Positions 1 through 10,054 of a DNA stretch of 64,000 nucleotides are shown here, piece after piece. Numbering within the stretch: the first letter of the stretch is position 1; every line of letters begins with the position of its first letter. Made by a program: the position numbers and the translations under genes. The notes beneath the pieces were generated by a model that was not told the origin of the DNA, searched no databases, and was given only the letters and a program-made list of their open reading frames with translations. The stretch comes from Actinotalea caeni (lineage in GTDB: Bacteria > Actinomycetota > Actinomycetes > Actinomycetales > Beutenbergiaceae): positions 40,008 to 104,007 of the forward strand of contig NZ_WNXX01000014.1 of the NCBI RefSeq assembly GCF_009733795.1, written 5' to 3'.

Positions 1-840
1 GTCGACAGCGGGCCCAGCGAGGCGCTGCCCGCGCACGGCGGGGGCTGGGCCACCACCGTGACGAGCACGGCCGAGGATCCCGTGCAGGGCTTCGTCGCCA
101 TGCAGCAGGTGGTCGTGGTCGACGGCGACGGCCGCGTCGTCGTCGCGCCCGACCCCGAGGACCCTGTGTTCATGGGGGCCGAGGGACCGTTCTGGATGGG
201 CGTCGCGCCGGGGGAGACGCTGACGACGGTCGTGCAGATGGACGTCGCCTGCGAGACCGGCGACTGGCTGCCGGCCGGCGACTACGAGGTGTTCGCGACC
301 ATCACCTTCGTGGCGGGGTCGGGGGAGATGGAGCAGGCGCAGGGCGGGCCGTGGCCGCTGACCGTGGGTGAGGGCGACGCCGGTGCGCTGCCGGCCTCGC
401 CGCCCGACGGCGCGGTGCCGGTCGACCTCGCGTGCGGCGCGTCCTGGGCGCCTCCGCAGCCGGGCACCGGCTACGGCCTGCAGCCGTGGGACGGGCTCGG
501 CGGCGAGCACGAGGCGGGTGCGGTCCTCGAGGGGGACGTCGGCGTCGACCTCACGGCGCCGATGCACGGGCTGCTGTTCCCGCTGGTCGTCGTGCTCCGC
601 GACGGCGAGGTGGTCAACCACCAGCTGGGCGGCGACACCGCGACCACGGTGTCGGCGACCGCGGGAACGCACGCGGTGCTCGACGTCGCCGCCGACCTGC
701 TCGACTGCGGCACACCCGCCGGCGACTCGGCGCCGCTGCCGCCCGGGAGCTACCAGGCGGTGCTGCTGCTGGCGACCATGCTCGACGGCGAGCCTCACGC
801 CGTCGCGGTGACCGAGCCGGTCGACCTCGAGCTCACCTGA
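1..840 (+). CDS. Partial hypothetical protein, probably extracytoplasmic, with two similar domains
   Basis: The reading frame is open from the first base, so the true start lies upstream; an ATG-free stretch is simply entered in frame 1, and the stop is TGA at 838. The product is acidic and rich in beta-prone V, G and D residues. It looks like two related halves. Each has a run of the kind 'VVVxxDG' followed later by a cysteine-containing stretch and a 'LPxGxY' motif (LPAGDYEV in the first half, LPPGSYQA in the second). This resembles tandem immunoglobulin-like beta-sandwich domains exported to the surface. Cysteines in DVACETG, DLACGAS and LDCGTP could form disulfides outside the cell. No catalytic motif is visible and the N-terminal signal is not in the window, so function and export are inference. 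Confidence 0.75.
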   Translation, partial: VDSGPSEALPAHGGGWATTVTSTAEDPVQGFVAMQQVVVVDGDGRVVVAPDPEDPVFMGAEGPFWMGVAPGETLTTVVQMDVACETGDWLPAGDYEVFATITFVAGSGEMEQAQGGPWPLTVGEGDAGALPASPPDGAVPVDLACGASWAPPQPGTGYGLQPWDGLGGEHEAGAVLEGDVGVDLTAPMHGLLFPLVVVLRDGEVVNHQLGGDTATTVSATAGTHAVLDVAADLLDCGTPAGDSAPLPPGSYQAVLLLATMLDGEPHAVAVTEPVDLELT

Positions 841-931
841 GCGCGCGATCCGAGGGCCGGAGAGGACGACGCCGCACGGCCCGTCGCGACCCCGACGGGC
901 GGTGCGGCACGGACGGTGGCACGATGCCGGT

Positions 932-1507
932 ATGGACCTGCACCTGACCGGAGACGCCGACGCCGACGCCCTGCTCTCGCGCGACCCGTTCGCGCTGCTG
1001 ATCGGCATGCTGCTCGACCAGCAGGTGACGATGGAGGCGGCGTTCGCCGGTCCCCGCAAGCTCGTCGAGCGCCTCGGCGGTCTCGACCCGGCGGCGATCG
1101 CGGCGATGGACCCCGAGGAGTTCTCGCGCATCTGCGCCACGCCGCCCGCGGTGCACCGGTTCCCGGGCTCGATGGCCGGGCGCATCCAGGCGCTCGCGGC
1201 CGCGGTCGCGGAGGAGTACGGCGGCGACGCCGCCGCGATCTGGACCGCCGGCGACCCCGACGGCGCCGAGGTGCTGCGCCGGCTCAAGGCGCTGCCGGGC
1301 TTCGGCGACCAGAAGGCCCGGATCTTCCTCGCGCTGCTCGGCAAGCAGCTCGGCCTGCAGGCCGCGGGCTGGCGCGAGGCGGCCGGCGACTACGGCACCG
1401 AGGGCTCGTACCGGTCGGTGGCCGACGTCGTCGACCAGGCCTCGCTCACCAAGGTGCGTGAGTACAAGAAGGCCGCCAAGGCCGCCGCACGCGCTGCGAA
1501 GGGCTGA
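932..1507 (+). CDS. HhH-GPD family base-excision repair protein
   Basis: A 191-aa protein. The ATG at 932 is preferred over an upstream in-frame GTG-like extension because the protein then begins directly with the family-like MDLHLTGDADADALL. Early in the protein, LIGMLLDQQVTMEAAFAGP matches the first helices of the HhH-GPD fold, and the central LPGFGDQKARIFLALLG is a helix-hairpin-helix with the G-x-G turn used to grip DNA backbone. The family excises damaged bases, but this branch (short, Lys/Ala-rich C-terminus) is usually annotated only as 'HhH-GPD-type base excision DNA repair protein', and no catalytic residue can be assigned with confidence. The gene stands alone on the + strand, 91 bp after the preceding gene. 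Confidence 0.85.
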   Translation: MDLHLTGDADADALLSRDPFALLIGMLLDQQVTMEAAFAGPRKLVERLGGLDPAAIAAMDPEEFSRICATPPAVHRFPGSMAGRIQALAAAVAEEYGGDAAAIWTAGDPDGAEVLRRLKALPGFGDQKARIFLALLGKQLGLQAAGWREAAGDYGTEGSYRSVADVVDQASLTKVREYKKAAKAAARAAKG

Positions 1508-1614
1508 ACCGGCCCACGACCTGCCGGGCTGGTCCCGCGCACCCGGCTCGCGGCACCCGGCTCCGGGGAGACGGCGACCACACCCGCTGTGAAGTTCGTG
1601 TGAACTCGCGGCGT

Positions 1615-1640
1615 GTCAGGTCAAAACGATTCGACCTGAC
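1615..1640. promoter_or_regulatory. Candidate operator, perfect 8-bp inverted repeat
   Basis: GTCAGGTC-N10-GACCTGAC is a perfect inverted repeat about 75 bp upstream of the efflux pump start at 1689. Inside it lies AAACGATTCGACCT (1624-1637), which recurs as a direct repeat at 1674-1687, exactly 50 bp downstream. The arrangement suggests a TetR- or MarR-type repressor site controlling the transporter; no such regulator gene is adjacent. Confidence 0.5.
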
Positions 1641-1667
1641 GGCTCGACGGTGCCACAATCGGTCTCT

Positions 1668-1687
1668 CGAACGAAACGATTCGACCT
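1668..1687. promoter_or_regulatory. Second candidate regulator half-site just before the MFS start
   Basis: The second copy of AAACGATTCGACCT (1674-1687) ends immediately before the ATG at 1689. It sits in a small imperfect palindrome with TCGAA and TTCGA arms. If bound by a protein it would block ribosome or polymerase access to the efflux gene. Confidence 0.35.
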
Positions 1688-1688
1688 C

Positions 1689-3047
1689 ATGAGAGGACGC
1701 CCTCGTACGGCACGCATGACGACGAGCACCGCCACCCCTGCCGACGCGACCGACGTCGTCGCCCCCAGCACCACCGAGCCCCGCGCCGAGACCGACGCGA
1801 CACCGGCCGCGGTGGCCGTCGCCGCGCCCGCGGCCGCACCCCGCAGCCGGCTCTGGACGTTCAAGCTGGTGCTGCTGCTCGGCTCGATGTCCGCCATCGG
1901 CGCGTTCACGACCGACACCTACCTGCCGTCGCTGCCCGAGGTGGCCGGCGACCTCGCCACGAGCCACGCCAACGCCCAGCTGACGATCACCGCCACCCTC
2001 ATCGGTGGCGCGATCGGCCAGTTCGTCATCGGACCGCTGTCCGACCGCTTCGGCCGCCGCGCGCCCGCGATGATCGGGATCGTCGTGCACATCGTGGCCT
2101 CGCTGCTGTGCATCGCGGTCATGGACATCGCGCCGCTCGTCGTGCTGCGGATCGTCCAGGGCATCGGCAACGCCGCCGCGGCGGTGACCGCGATGGCCGT
2201 CATCCGTGACCGGCTCACCGGGGCCGCCGCCTCGGTCGTGCTGTCACGGCTGATGCTGGTCATCGGTGTGGCGCCGCTGCTCGCCCCGACGGTCGGCGGC
2301 GCGATCGCGTCGGTGTGGGGCTGGCGCGCGGTCTTCGCCTTCCTCGCGCTGTTCGGCATCGTGCTGCTGGGCGTGGTGTGGAAGTTCCTGCCCGAGACGC
2401 TGCCGCCGCGGCAGCGCCTCACCAGCGCCCGCGCCGTCACCAGGTCCTACCGGGTGCTGCTGCGCGACCGCGTTTTCATCGCCTACGCGCTGCTGCCCGG
2501 CCTCACGATGGCCGCGCTGTTCTCCTACGTCGCCGCCTCGCCGTTCGTCATCCGCGAGGGCTACGGGCTGACCGAGAGCGAGTTCGCGCTGCTGTTCGCC
2601 GTCGTCGGGCTCGGCCTCGTGCTCGGCGCGCAGGCGAACGCCGCGCTCGTGCGGCGGTTCGCGCCGATCCGCCTGCTGCGGCTCGCGACGCCCATGATGC
2701 TCGTGCTCGCGGTCGTGCTGTTCGTCGTGACGATGACCGGTGCCGGCGGCCTGGTGGGCCTGCTGGTGCCGCTGTGGCTGCTGTTCGCGCTCGCCTCGCT
2801 CATCCCGCCGAACGCCTCGACGCTGGCGCTGCAGCGGCACGGCGAGCGGGCCGGGTCCGCGGCCGCCCTCATCGGGGTGTCGCAGTCCGGTGTGGCCGCG
2901 CTGGTCGCGCCGCTGGTCGGCGTGCTCGGTGGCGACTCGCTCGCGATGGGCACCGTCATCCTCGGCGCCACGGTCGTCACCCTGCTCGTGCTCGCGCTGG
3001 GCACGGGCGCCTACCGTCGCGGCGGCTGGGCGGCGCAGGTCGCCTGA
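1689..3047 (+). CDS. MFS drug efflux transporter, Bcr/CflA family
   Basis: A 12-helix drug:proton antiporter of about 452 aa. After a hydrophilic, Ala/Pro/Thr-rich N-terminus (about 55 residues) come KLVLLLGSMSAIGAFTTDTYLPSLP, the typical first helix of Bcr/CflA proteins with its TDxYLPSLP signature, and then GQFVIGPLSDRFGRR, the MFS motif A between helices 2 and 3. Helices continue to the C-terminus. Family members export bicyclomycin, chloramphenicol or sulfonamides; the substrate here cannot be read from sequence. Start choice is uncertain: ATG at 1689 or at 1716 (MTTSTATP) are both in frame. Two copies of a 14-bp repeat upstream suggest substrate-responsive control. Confidence 0.9.
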   Translation: MRGRPRTARMTTSTATPADATDVVAPSTTEPRAETDATPAAVAVAAPAAAPRSRLWTFKLVLLLGSMSAIGAFTTDTYLPSLPEVAGDLATSHANAQLTITATLIGGAIGQFVIGPLSDRFGRRAPAMIGIVVHIVASLLCIAVMDIAPLVVLRIVQGIGNAAAAVTAMAVIRDRLTGAAASVVLSRLMLVIGVAPLLAPTVGGAIASVWGWRAVFAFLALFGIVLLGVVWKFLPETLPPRQRLTSARAVTRSYRVLLRDRVFIAYALLPGLTMAALFSYVAASPFVIREGYGLTESEFALLFAVVGLGLVLGAQANAALVRRFAPIRLLRLATPMMLVLAVVLFVVTMTGAGGLVGLLVPLWLLFALASLIPPNASTLALQRHGERAGSAAALIGVSQSGVAALVAPLVGVLGGDSLAMGTVILGATVVTLLVLALGTGAYRRGGWAAQVA

Positions 3048-3097
3048 GGCGGCTATTTCGGGTGCCCGACGGCGCCCGCTCGCCCTAGCGTGCCCGT

Positions 3098-3655
3098 GTG
3101 GACCCCACCGCCGACGACGCCCGGGCGCTCGCCCGCGGGGCCTCCCAGCTCGCCGCCCTGTCCCAGCCCGACGTCGCCGCCGTCGTCGCGTCGCTGCCGC
3201 GACGCCCCGGCTCGACGGCGTCCCTGACCGAGGTCGCGACCGCCGCCGGTCTCGACATCCGTGCGGTCGGCAAGGCCGTCGCGCGCGGCCGGGACGCCGG
3301 TGTGCTGCGGCTGGAGGGCGACGCCGTCGGGCTCGACCCCGACGGTGCCGACCGTGCCGTCGCCGACCTCGTCGCCCGGACGCCGCTCGGAGCCGCGCTG
3401 GTTGAGCGCCCCGAGCTGCGGGCCGAGGCGCCCTACGGCATGGTCCACGGCGTGCCCAGCGGTGAGCAGGCGCACGCGTTGCTGCAGGTGGTCGTCGAGC
3501 AGCTGCCGCGCGAGGAGATGACCGAGCCGCAGGTCACCGCGCTGCTCGGGCACCTCGGCGACGACCCGGTCGGGCTGCGGCGCGCCCTCGTCGACGCCGG
3601 TCTGCCGTGGCGCACGCCCGACGGGTCGCGCTACCGCCGCCAGGACGCCGCCTGA
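3098..3655 (+). CDS. DUF2087-like protein with winged-helix-like N-terminus
   Basis: A 185-aa protein starting at GTG 3098. The N-terminal half (residues about 15-85) reads like a winged-helix module: SLTEVATAAGLDIRAVGKAVARGRDAGVLRL is a good helix-turn-helix followed by a wing. The C-terminal portion (YGMVHGVPSGEQAHALL onward, ending LRRALVDAGLPWRTPDGSRYRR) resembles DUF2087, whose members are short regulator-like proteins with 'RRxLVDxGxLxRxxDGxxYxR' tails. This suggests a DNA-binding regulator, target unknown. It is transcribed alone, 50 bp downstream of the efflux pump, and might regulate it. Confidence 0.7.
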   Translation: MDPTADDARALARGASQLAALSQPDVAAVVASLPRRPGSTASLTEVATAAGLDIRAVGKAVARGRDAGVLRLEGDAVGLDPDGADRAVADLVARTPLGAALVERPELRAEAPYGMVHGVPSGEQAHALLQVVVEQLPREEMTEPQVTALLGHLGDDPVGLRRALVDAGLPWRTPDGSRYRRQDAA

Positions 3656-3812
3656 GCCCTGCCGCACCGGCCGGATCCCACGGTCGGCGTGCCTAGAGTG
3701 GGTGCATGAGCAGCACCTCGCCCCGCCGTCACGACCGGGCGCGGCGGACCTCGACGGCCTCCGCCGCGGCGGTCCCGACCGTTGCCTCGCTCGGCACGAG
3801 GGGAGGTGCCCG

Positions 3813-5309
3813 ATGAGCCAGACCACGACGTCGACCCCGATGTCGGAGGTGCTCGCGCTGCAGCGGGCGGCCTTCCACCGCGACGGCCCGCCCTCGGCAG
3901 CGGTGCGGCGCGACCGGATCGACAGGTTCGCGCACGCGGTGCTGGAGAGCACCGACGAGCTCGTCGACGCCATCTCGGCCGACTTCGGCTACCGCGGCGA
4001 GATCGTCACGCTCGTCAACGACGTCGTCGCGTTCGCGGCCGAGGCCGAGATCCAGCGCGCGAACGTGGCCCGCTGGATGCGGCCCCGACCCGCCGGCGGC
4101 CGCGTCGTCGGCGCGGTGTCCCGGCTCGCCGGGCTGCGGGCCGAGGTGGTGCCGAGCCCGCTGGGCGTCGTCGGCGTCATGGGCATGTGGAACTTCCCGC
4201 TCAACCTCACCGCGATCCCGGCGCTCACCGCGCTCGCGGCGGGCAACCGCGTCATGATCAAGATGTCGGAGAAGGTGCCGCGCACGGCCGAGGTGCTGGC
4301 CAACGCGCTGCACGACGCCTTCGACGTCGAGGAGGTCGCCGTCGTCACCGGCGACGCCGAGGTGAGCAAGGAGTTCGCGGCGCTCGACCTCGACCACCTG
4401 TTCTTCACCGGCTCGGCCGAGGTCGGCAGCAAGGTGATGGCGGCCGCGGCCCGCACCCTGACGCCGGTCACGCTCGAGCTGGGCGGCAAGAACCCCGTCG
4501 TGGTCTCCCACGAGCTCGTGGGTCGACGCGAGGCGCTGCGTCGTGCGGCGTCGCGGATCGCCGCGGCCCGGTTGCAGAACGCCGGCCAGGCCTGCATCAA
4601 CCCCGACGAGGTGTACGTGCCGTCGTCGGCGGCGCGGCTGTTCGTGCAGGACGTGTTCTCCGCCTGGGGCGAGAGCCTGCCCGACGTCATCGAGTCCGGG
4701 CAGATGACGACCCTCGTCGACGACGCCGCCTACGAGCGCGTGCAGGCGCTGCTGGAGGACGCGGCCGCCAAGGGCGCGCAGGTGATCCGCTCGGTCTCCT
4801 CCGACGCCGCGGGGGAGGAGGCGATGCGCCGCGACCGCGTGATGCCGCCCGTCGTCGTGCTCGGTGTGACCGAGGAGATGGCGATCGACCACGAGGAGGT
4901 CTTCGGGCCGGTGCTCGCGGTGCACGGCTACGACGACCTCGACGAGGTCCTCGACCGGCTCGCCCAGCGGCCCGCCCCGCTCGTCGCGAGCTGGTTCGGC
5001 CCGGACGACGCGGAGTTCCGCACGTTCGTCGACCGCACCCGCTCCGGCGGTGTGGCCCGCAACGACTGGGCGCTCAGCGCGTTCACGCCCGGCACCCCGT
5101 TCGGCGGCGTCGGCCGCTCCGGCCTCGGCAGCTACCACGGCCGCTGGGGCTTCGAGCGGTTCTCCCACCTGCGCTCGGTGGTCGGCTCCCGGCTGCCGGT
5201 CTCGATCACCCAGCTCACCGGCCCGGTGGTCGACGACCGCGTCCGCGACGCGCTGCGCACCGGCGTCAACGCCTATCGCCAGCTCCTCCGCACCCGCCTG
5301 CATCTCTGA
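3813..5309 (+). CDS. NAD(P)-dependent aldehyde dehydrogenase, coniferyl-aldehyde-dehydrogenase-like
   Basis: A 498-aa enzyme oxidising aldehydes to acids. ATG 3813 is chosen because a good ribosome site (GGGAGGTG) precedes it; an upstream in-frame ATG at 3702 would add an unlikely Arg-rich leader. Visible family features are LFFTGSAEVGSKVM (cofactor-binding region), ELGGKNP with the general base Glu222, GQACINPDEV with the nucleophile Cys261, EEVFGPVL, and a C-terminal FGGVGRSGLGSYHGRWGF. The last motif and the short length place it in the class-3 or coniferyl aldehyde dehydrogenase branch, which acts on aromatic or fatty aldehydes. It is monocistronic and ends just before a patch of 28-bp repeats. 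Confidence 0.92.
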   Translation: MSQTTTSTPMSEVLALQRAAFHRDGPPSAAVRRDRIDRFAHAVLESTDELVDAISADFGYRGEIVTLVNDVVAFAAEAEIQRANVARWMRPRPAGGRVVGAVSRLAGLRAEVVPSPLGVVGVMGMWNFPLNLTAIPALTALAAGNRVMIKMSEKVPRTAEVLANALHDAFDVEEVAVVTGDAEVSKEFAALDLDHLFFTGSAEVGSKVMAAAARTLTPVTLELGGKNPVVVSHELVGRREALRRAASRIAAARLQNAGQACINPDEVYVPSSAARLFVQDVFSAWGESLPDVIESGQMTTLVDDAAYERVQALLEDAAAKGAQVIRSVSSDAAGEEAMRRDRVMPPVVVLGVTEEMAIDHEEVFGPVLAVHGYDDLDEVLDRLAQRPAPLVASWFGPDDAEFRTFVDRTRSGGVARNDWALSAFTPGTPFGGVGRSGLGSYHGRWGFERFSHLRSVVGSRLPVSITQLTGPVVDDRVRDALRTGVNAYRQLLRTRLHL

Positions 5310-5334
5310 CCCGGGCGGCCCCCCGCCACCCCAC

Positions 5335-5400
5335 TTTCACCGCACTTTGCAACACGGTCCGCTTTCACCGCACTTTGCAACACGGCCTGGTTTCACCGCA
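5335..5400 (+). repeat. Tandem 28-bp-period repeats (2.4 copies), left arm of an inverted pair
   Basis: TTTCACCGCACTTTGCAACA begins at 5335 and again at 5363, exactly 28 bp apart. A third copy at 5391 keeps only TTTCACCGCA. Inverted copies lie at 5702-5721 and 5730-5749, also 28 bp apart, so the patch forms the left arm of an inverted arrangement enclosing about 300 bp. It lies between two convergent genes. Confidence 0.9.
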
Positions 5401-5419
5401 CGTCGTGCCGATCGCGGGC

Positions 5420-5690
5420 CAGGCGGGCAGCGGCGGACGCCGTAGCGCAGGTGCAGCACACGCTCGCCCTGGACGACGTCGAGCGGGCGTCCGGCAGGTG
5501 CACGGCGTCCACCGGGCCGACGTACCGCCTGCCCGAGCCGAGGAACCACCGGGGCGACGTCCATCGCACCTCGTCGACGAGACCGGGGCGAAGACCTGGC
5601 CACCGACGTCGCCCACCGCGACCTCCACGACGCGTTGCCCGGCGAGTTCCTGCGCCAAGGCGACGGCGTCGCTCGCGTCGGCGGTGGCAG
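5420..5690 (-). pseudogene. Collinear remnants of an unidentified gene in three reading frames
   Basis: Between the inverted 28-bp repeats, three protein-like stretches follow one another on the - strand in different frames: ALAQELAGQRVVEVAVGDVG and its continuation GGQVFAPV (about 5572-5690), then DEVRWTSPRWFLGSGRRYVG with PVDAVHLPDA (about 5490-5578), then LDVVQGERVLHLRYGVRR (about 5435-5490). They are collinear and none has an intact start or stop context, as expected of a short gene broken by two frameshifts. I do not recognise the family. The alternative is chance open frames in GC-rich DNA. The rest of 5310-5753 holds only the repeats. Confidence 0.35.
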
Positions 5691-5701
5691 AAACTGCGGT
5701 C

Positions 5702-5749
5702 TGTTGCAAAGTGCGGTGAAACGGGGCGGTGTTGCAAAGTGCGGTGAAA
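5702..5749 (-). repeat. Inverted copies of the 28-bp repeat
   Basis: TGTTGCAAAGTGCGGTGAAA occurs at 5702-5721 and 5730-5749, 28 bp apart. It is the exact reverse complement of the left-arm core TTTCACCGCACTTTGCAACA. The last copy ends 4 bp before the stop codon of the EntS-like gene, so it would lie in that gene's 3' untranslated region. Confidence 0.9.
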
Positions 5750-5753
5750 CCGC

Positions 5754-7049
5754 TCAGGGCTGGGGGTCGGCGGCGTCGTAGCGCAGGAGCCGGCGGCCGA
5801 GGGTGGCGGAGAGCAGGAGCACCACCGCCGCGCACGTGACGCCGCCGATGACGGCGGCCGCGCCCTCGCCGAACCGGGACGCGAGCGAGCCGACGACCAG
5901 GTCGCCCAGGCGGGGGCCGCCCGCGACGACGACGATGAAGACGCCCTGCAGCCGGCCACGCATCGAGTCCGGGGTCGCCGCCTGCAGGACGGTCTGCCGG
6001 AAGATCGACGAGATCGAGTCCGCCGCGCCGGCCAGCGCCAGCAGCGCCGTGGCCACCACCAGCGCCCACACGATCGTGCTCTGCGGCCGGTGCTCGCCCA
6101 CGACCAGCAGCAGCACGCCGAAGCCGGTGACCGAGGCGGCGAAGCCGAGGATCGCGGCGACGATGACCGCACCCTGCCGGCGCAGGTGCACCAGGCCGCC
6201 CGACAGCACCCCGGCGAGCACCGCGCCGATCGCGATGGCTGCGGTGAGGTAGCCGGTCGTCGTCTCCCCGCCGCCCAGCACGAGCACGCCGACGGCGGGG
6301 AACAGCACCCGCGGCATCGCGAGGATCATCGCGCTCAGGTCGAGCAGGAAGGTCATGCGCAGGTTGGGGCGGGTGCCCAGGTAGCGCAGGCCCTCGAGCA
6401 CCGAGGCCAGCCCGACGACGCGGCGCCCGGTCGGCTCGCCGTCGGCCCGCTCGGGCGGCAGGTCCGGCAGGCGCCACAGCGCGTACAGCGACGCGCCGAA
6501 CAGCACGACGTCGAGCGTGTACGCGGCCTCGAACGAGTGCCAGGCGACCAGGGCGGCACCGAGCAGCGGGCCGCCGGTGAGCGCGACGTTCCAGGCGAGC
6601 GTCTGCACCGCCAGCGCCGCCGGTAGCTGCTCGCGCGGCACGAGCCGCGGGATGATCGCGGTCCGAGCGGGGTTGTTGACCGCCGACGCCGCCGACTGCA
6701 GCCCCACCAGCACGTACAGCAGCCCGACCGACCCCACGTCCAGCCACGCCTGCGCCGCGATCGCGGCGGTCACCACCAGCAACGCGGACGACGCCGCCAG
6801 CGCCACCTTGCGGCGGTCGAAGGCGTCGACGAGCGCACCGCCGTAGAGCCCGAGCACCACGAGCGGCACCAGCGCGCACAGCCCGAGCACGCCGACCGCC
6901 AGCGTCGAGGAGGTCAGCGCGTACACCTGCAGGCCGACCGCGACCGCCGTCAGCTGGGTGCCGATGTTCGAGATCCCCAGCCCCCACCACAGCCGCCGGA
7001 ACGCGGGGCTGCTGCGCAGCGGCGTCAGGTCGGCGAGCAGGCGAGCCAC
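5754..7049 (-). CDS. MFS exporter, EntS/YbdA-like
   Basis: A 431-aa, 12-helix major facilitator starting at GTG 7049. The N-terminus [36 protein letters not shown] is typical of EntS-type siderophore exporters, followed by the motif-A-like [18 protein letters not shown] and the '[23 protein letters not shown]' block (continuous at about residues 126-147) seen throughout this subfamily. Helices are regularly spaced to the C-terminus. The family includes enterobactin exporters and macrolide-type exporters; no siderophore genes adjoin, so substrate is unknown. It is divergent from prfB, with 91 bp between the starts. Confidence 0.88.
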   Translation of the reverse strand: MARLLADLTPLRSSPAFRRLWWGLGISNIGTQLTAVAVGLQVYALTSSTLAVGVLGLCALVPLVVLGLYGGALVDAFDRRKVALAASSALLVVTAAIAAQAWLDVGSVGLLYVLVGLQSAASAVNNPARTAIIPRLVPREQLPAALAVQTLAWNVALTGGPLLGAALVAWHSFEAAYTLDVVLFGASLYALWRLPDLPPERADGEPTGRRVVGLASVLEGLRYLGTRPNLRMTFLLDLSAMILAMPRVLFPAVGVLVLGGGETTTGYLTAAIAIGAVLAGVLSGGLVHLRRQGAVIVAAILGFAASVTGFGVLLLVVGEHRPQSTIVWALVVATALLALAGAADSISSIFRQTVLQAATPDSMRGRLQGVFIVVVAGGPRLGDLVVGSLASRFGEGAAAVIGGVTCAAVVLLLSATLGRRLLRYDAADPQP

Positions 7050-7140
7050 GGGTCACGAGCCTAGGAGGCGACGGCGACCGGCCGCCGGAGCGGCCGCATC
7101 GCGGAGAGCGGACCGGCAGGCTCGCGTACCCTTGCCGTTC

Positions 7141-8253
<1,113 letters not shown>

Positions 8254-8433
8254 CCCGCACTGCCCCGGACGGCCTCCGCGCAGGTCCGGACGGCGTCCCG
8301 CGCCCCAGGTGTGACCGGACCGACGTCATGACGCCCCGGCGTGTCGGAGGGGTCTCGTCATGTTCCCTGCCTACCGTGTCGGCAGGCCGGTCCTTGTTCT
8401 TCCCCCGTCGTCGATCCCGGCCGAGGTTGCCAC

Positions 8434-9132
8434 GTGATCCGGTTCGACAACGTCTCCAAGGTCTACGCCCGCGGGCACCGACCTGCGCTCGACCAGGTGA
8501 GCCTGGAGATCGAGCGGGGCGAGTTCGTGTTCCTCGTCGGCAGCTCGGGCTCGGGCAAGTCCACGTTCCTGCGGCTGGTGCTGCGCGAGGAGCGTCCGAC
8601 GTCGGGCGGCGTGTTCGTCGCCGGCCGCAACCTCGCCCGGATCTCCTCCTGGAAGGTGCCGTACCTGCGTCGTCAGATCGGGACGGTGTTCCAGGACTTC
8701 CGGCTGCTCAACAACAAGACGGTCTTCGACAACGTCGCGATCGCCATGCAGGTGATCGGCAAGCCGCGCCACCAGGTGATGAGCACGGTGCCGGAGACGA
8801 TCGAGATGGTCGGGCTGGCAGGCAAGGAGCGGCGGCTGCCGCACGAGCTGTCCGGCGGTGAGCAGCAGCGCGTCGCGATCGCGCGTGCGTTCGTCAACCG
8901 GCCCCCGATCATCCTCGCCGACGAGCCGACCGGGAACCTCGACCCGACGACGTCGGTCGGGATCATGCGGCTGCTCGAGCGGATCAACCGCACCGGCACG
9001 ACCGTGGTGATGGCCACCCACGACGACGAGATCGTCGACCAGATGCGCAAGCGCGTCGTCGAGCTGGTCGACGGCCAGATGGTGCGCGACCAGGCCCGTG
9101 GCGTGTACGGCGCCCGCAAGGAATCCGCATGA
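8434..9132 (+). CDS. ftsE: Cell division ATP-binding protein FtsE
   Basis: A 232-aa ABC ATPase that works with FtsX at the division site to control peptidoglycan hydrolases. GTG 8434 gives the classic [20 protein letters not shown] start. It contains Walker [10 protein letters not shown] (residues 36-44), the Q-loop in FQDFRLL, the ABC signature [15 protein letters not shown], and Walker [13 protein letters not shown], the last being a form shared with the MacB/LolD group. The stop overlaps the ftsX start by 4 bp (ATGA), implying translational coupling. The upstream gap from prfB (180 bp) probably contains its promoter. Confidence 0.97.
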   Translation: MIRFDNVSKVYARGHRPALDQVSLEIERGEFVFLVGSSGSGKSTFLRLVLREERPTSGGVFVAGRNLARISSWKVPYLRRQIGTVFQDFRLLNNKTVFDNVAIAMQVIGKPRHQVMSTVPETIEMVGLAGKERRLPHELSGGEQQRVAIARAFVNRPPIILADEPTGNLDPTTSVGIMRLLERINRTGTTVVMATHDDEIVDQMRKRVVELVDGQMVRDQARGVYGARKESA

Positions 9133-10043
9133 GGGTCCGGTTCGTCCTCGCCCAGATCGGCAACGGCCTGCGGCGCAACCTCGCCATGGCCGTCTCGGTC
9201 GTGCTGGTCACGTTCATCTCGCTGGCCTTCGTGGGCGCCGCGGCGCTGCTCCAGATGCAGGTCGACAAGGCCAAGGACGACTGGTACGACCGCGTCGAGG
9301 TCAACGTCTACCTGTGCCCGGCGGGGGAGGCCAGCCAGAGCTGCCCCGACGGCGAGGTCACCGAGGAGCAGATCGAGGAGCTGCGCGGGCTGCTGGAGTC
9401 CGACGCGCTCGCCGACTACGTGCAGACCGTCTACCTGGAGACCAAGGAGCAGGCCTGGGAGGCGTTCCAGGAGCGCTTCGGCGACCAGGAGTGGGCGCAG
9501 CGCATCACCCAGGACCAGATGCAGTTCTCGTTCCGGGTGAAGCTGGTCGACCCCGAGCAGTACCAGCTGATCTACGACGAGCTCTCCGGCCGCCCCGGCG
9601 TGCAGCAGGTCATCGACCAGCGCAGCATCCTGGAGCCGCTGTTCCTCGTGCTCAACCGCGCCACCCTGATCTCGGTCGGGCTGGCCGTGCTCATGACCGT
9701 GACGGCGGTGCTGCTGATCACGACGACGATCCGGCTGTCGGCGATGAGCCGCCGTCGCGAGACCGAGATCATGCGCCTGGTGGGCGCCTCGAACTTCTTC
9801 ATCCAGCTGCCGTTCATGCTGGAGGGCGCGATCGCCGCGCTGCTCGGCGCCGCGCTCGCGGTGGGCGGCCTGTGGGTGGGTGTCCACTACATCGTCGAGG
9901 AGTGGCTGGCCGAGTCGGTCAGGTTCATGCCGTTCGTCGACACCTCCGACGTCTGGACGGTCGCGCCGATCCTCGTCGCGATCGGTATCGGGCTGGCGGT
10001 CGTCAGCTCCTTGGTCACGCTCAGTCGATATACGAAGGTGTAG
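9129..10043 (+). CDS. ftsX: Cell division transmembrane protein FtsX
   Basis: A 304-aa, four-helix membrane protein. Helix 1 is [24 protein letters not shown] (about residues 18-41); a large extracytoplasmic loop follows, which in this family binds the hydrolase; three helices lie in the C-terminal part ([18 protein letters not shown], the segment around [20 protein letters not shown], and [20 protein letters not shown]). The coupling motif is [16 protein letters not shown], typical of FtsX. The loop contains the pair of cysteines [14 protein letters not shown] seen in other actinobacterial FtsX proteins. It is coupled to ftsE upstream and is 11 bp from the M23 peptidase gene. Confidence 0.97.
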   Translation: MRVRFVLAQIGNGLRRNLAMAVSVVLVTFISLAFVGAAALLQMQVDKAKDDWYDRVEVNVYLCPAGEASQSCPDGEVTEEQIEELRGLLESDALADYVQTVYLETKEQAWEAFQERFGDQEWAQRITQDQMQFSFRVKLVDPEQYQLIYDELSGRPGVQQVIDQRSILEPLFLVLNRATLISVGLAVLMTVTAVLLITTTIRLSAMSRRRETEIMRLVGASNFFIQLPFMLEGAIAALLGAALAVGGLWVGVHYIVEEWLAESVRFMPFVDTSDVWTVAPILVAIGIGLAVVSSLVTLSRYTKV

Positions 10044-10054
10044 GTCGAACCGTC

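Noticed and set aside
5335..5749. CRISPR array
   Set aside because: Units are contiguous at 28-bp period with almost no unique spacer (5 bp), in both orientations, and no cas genes are present.
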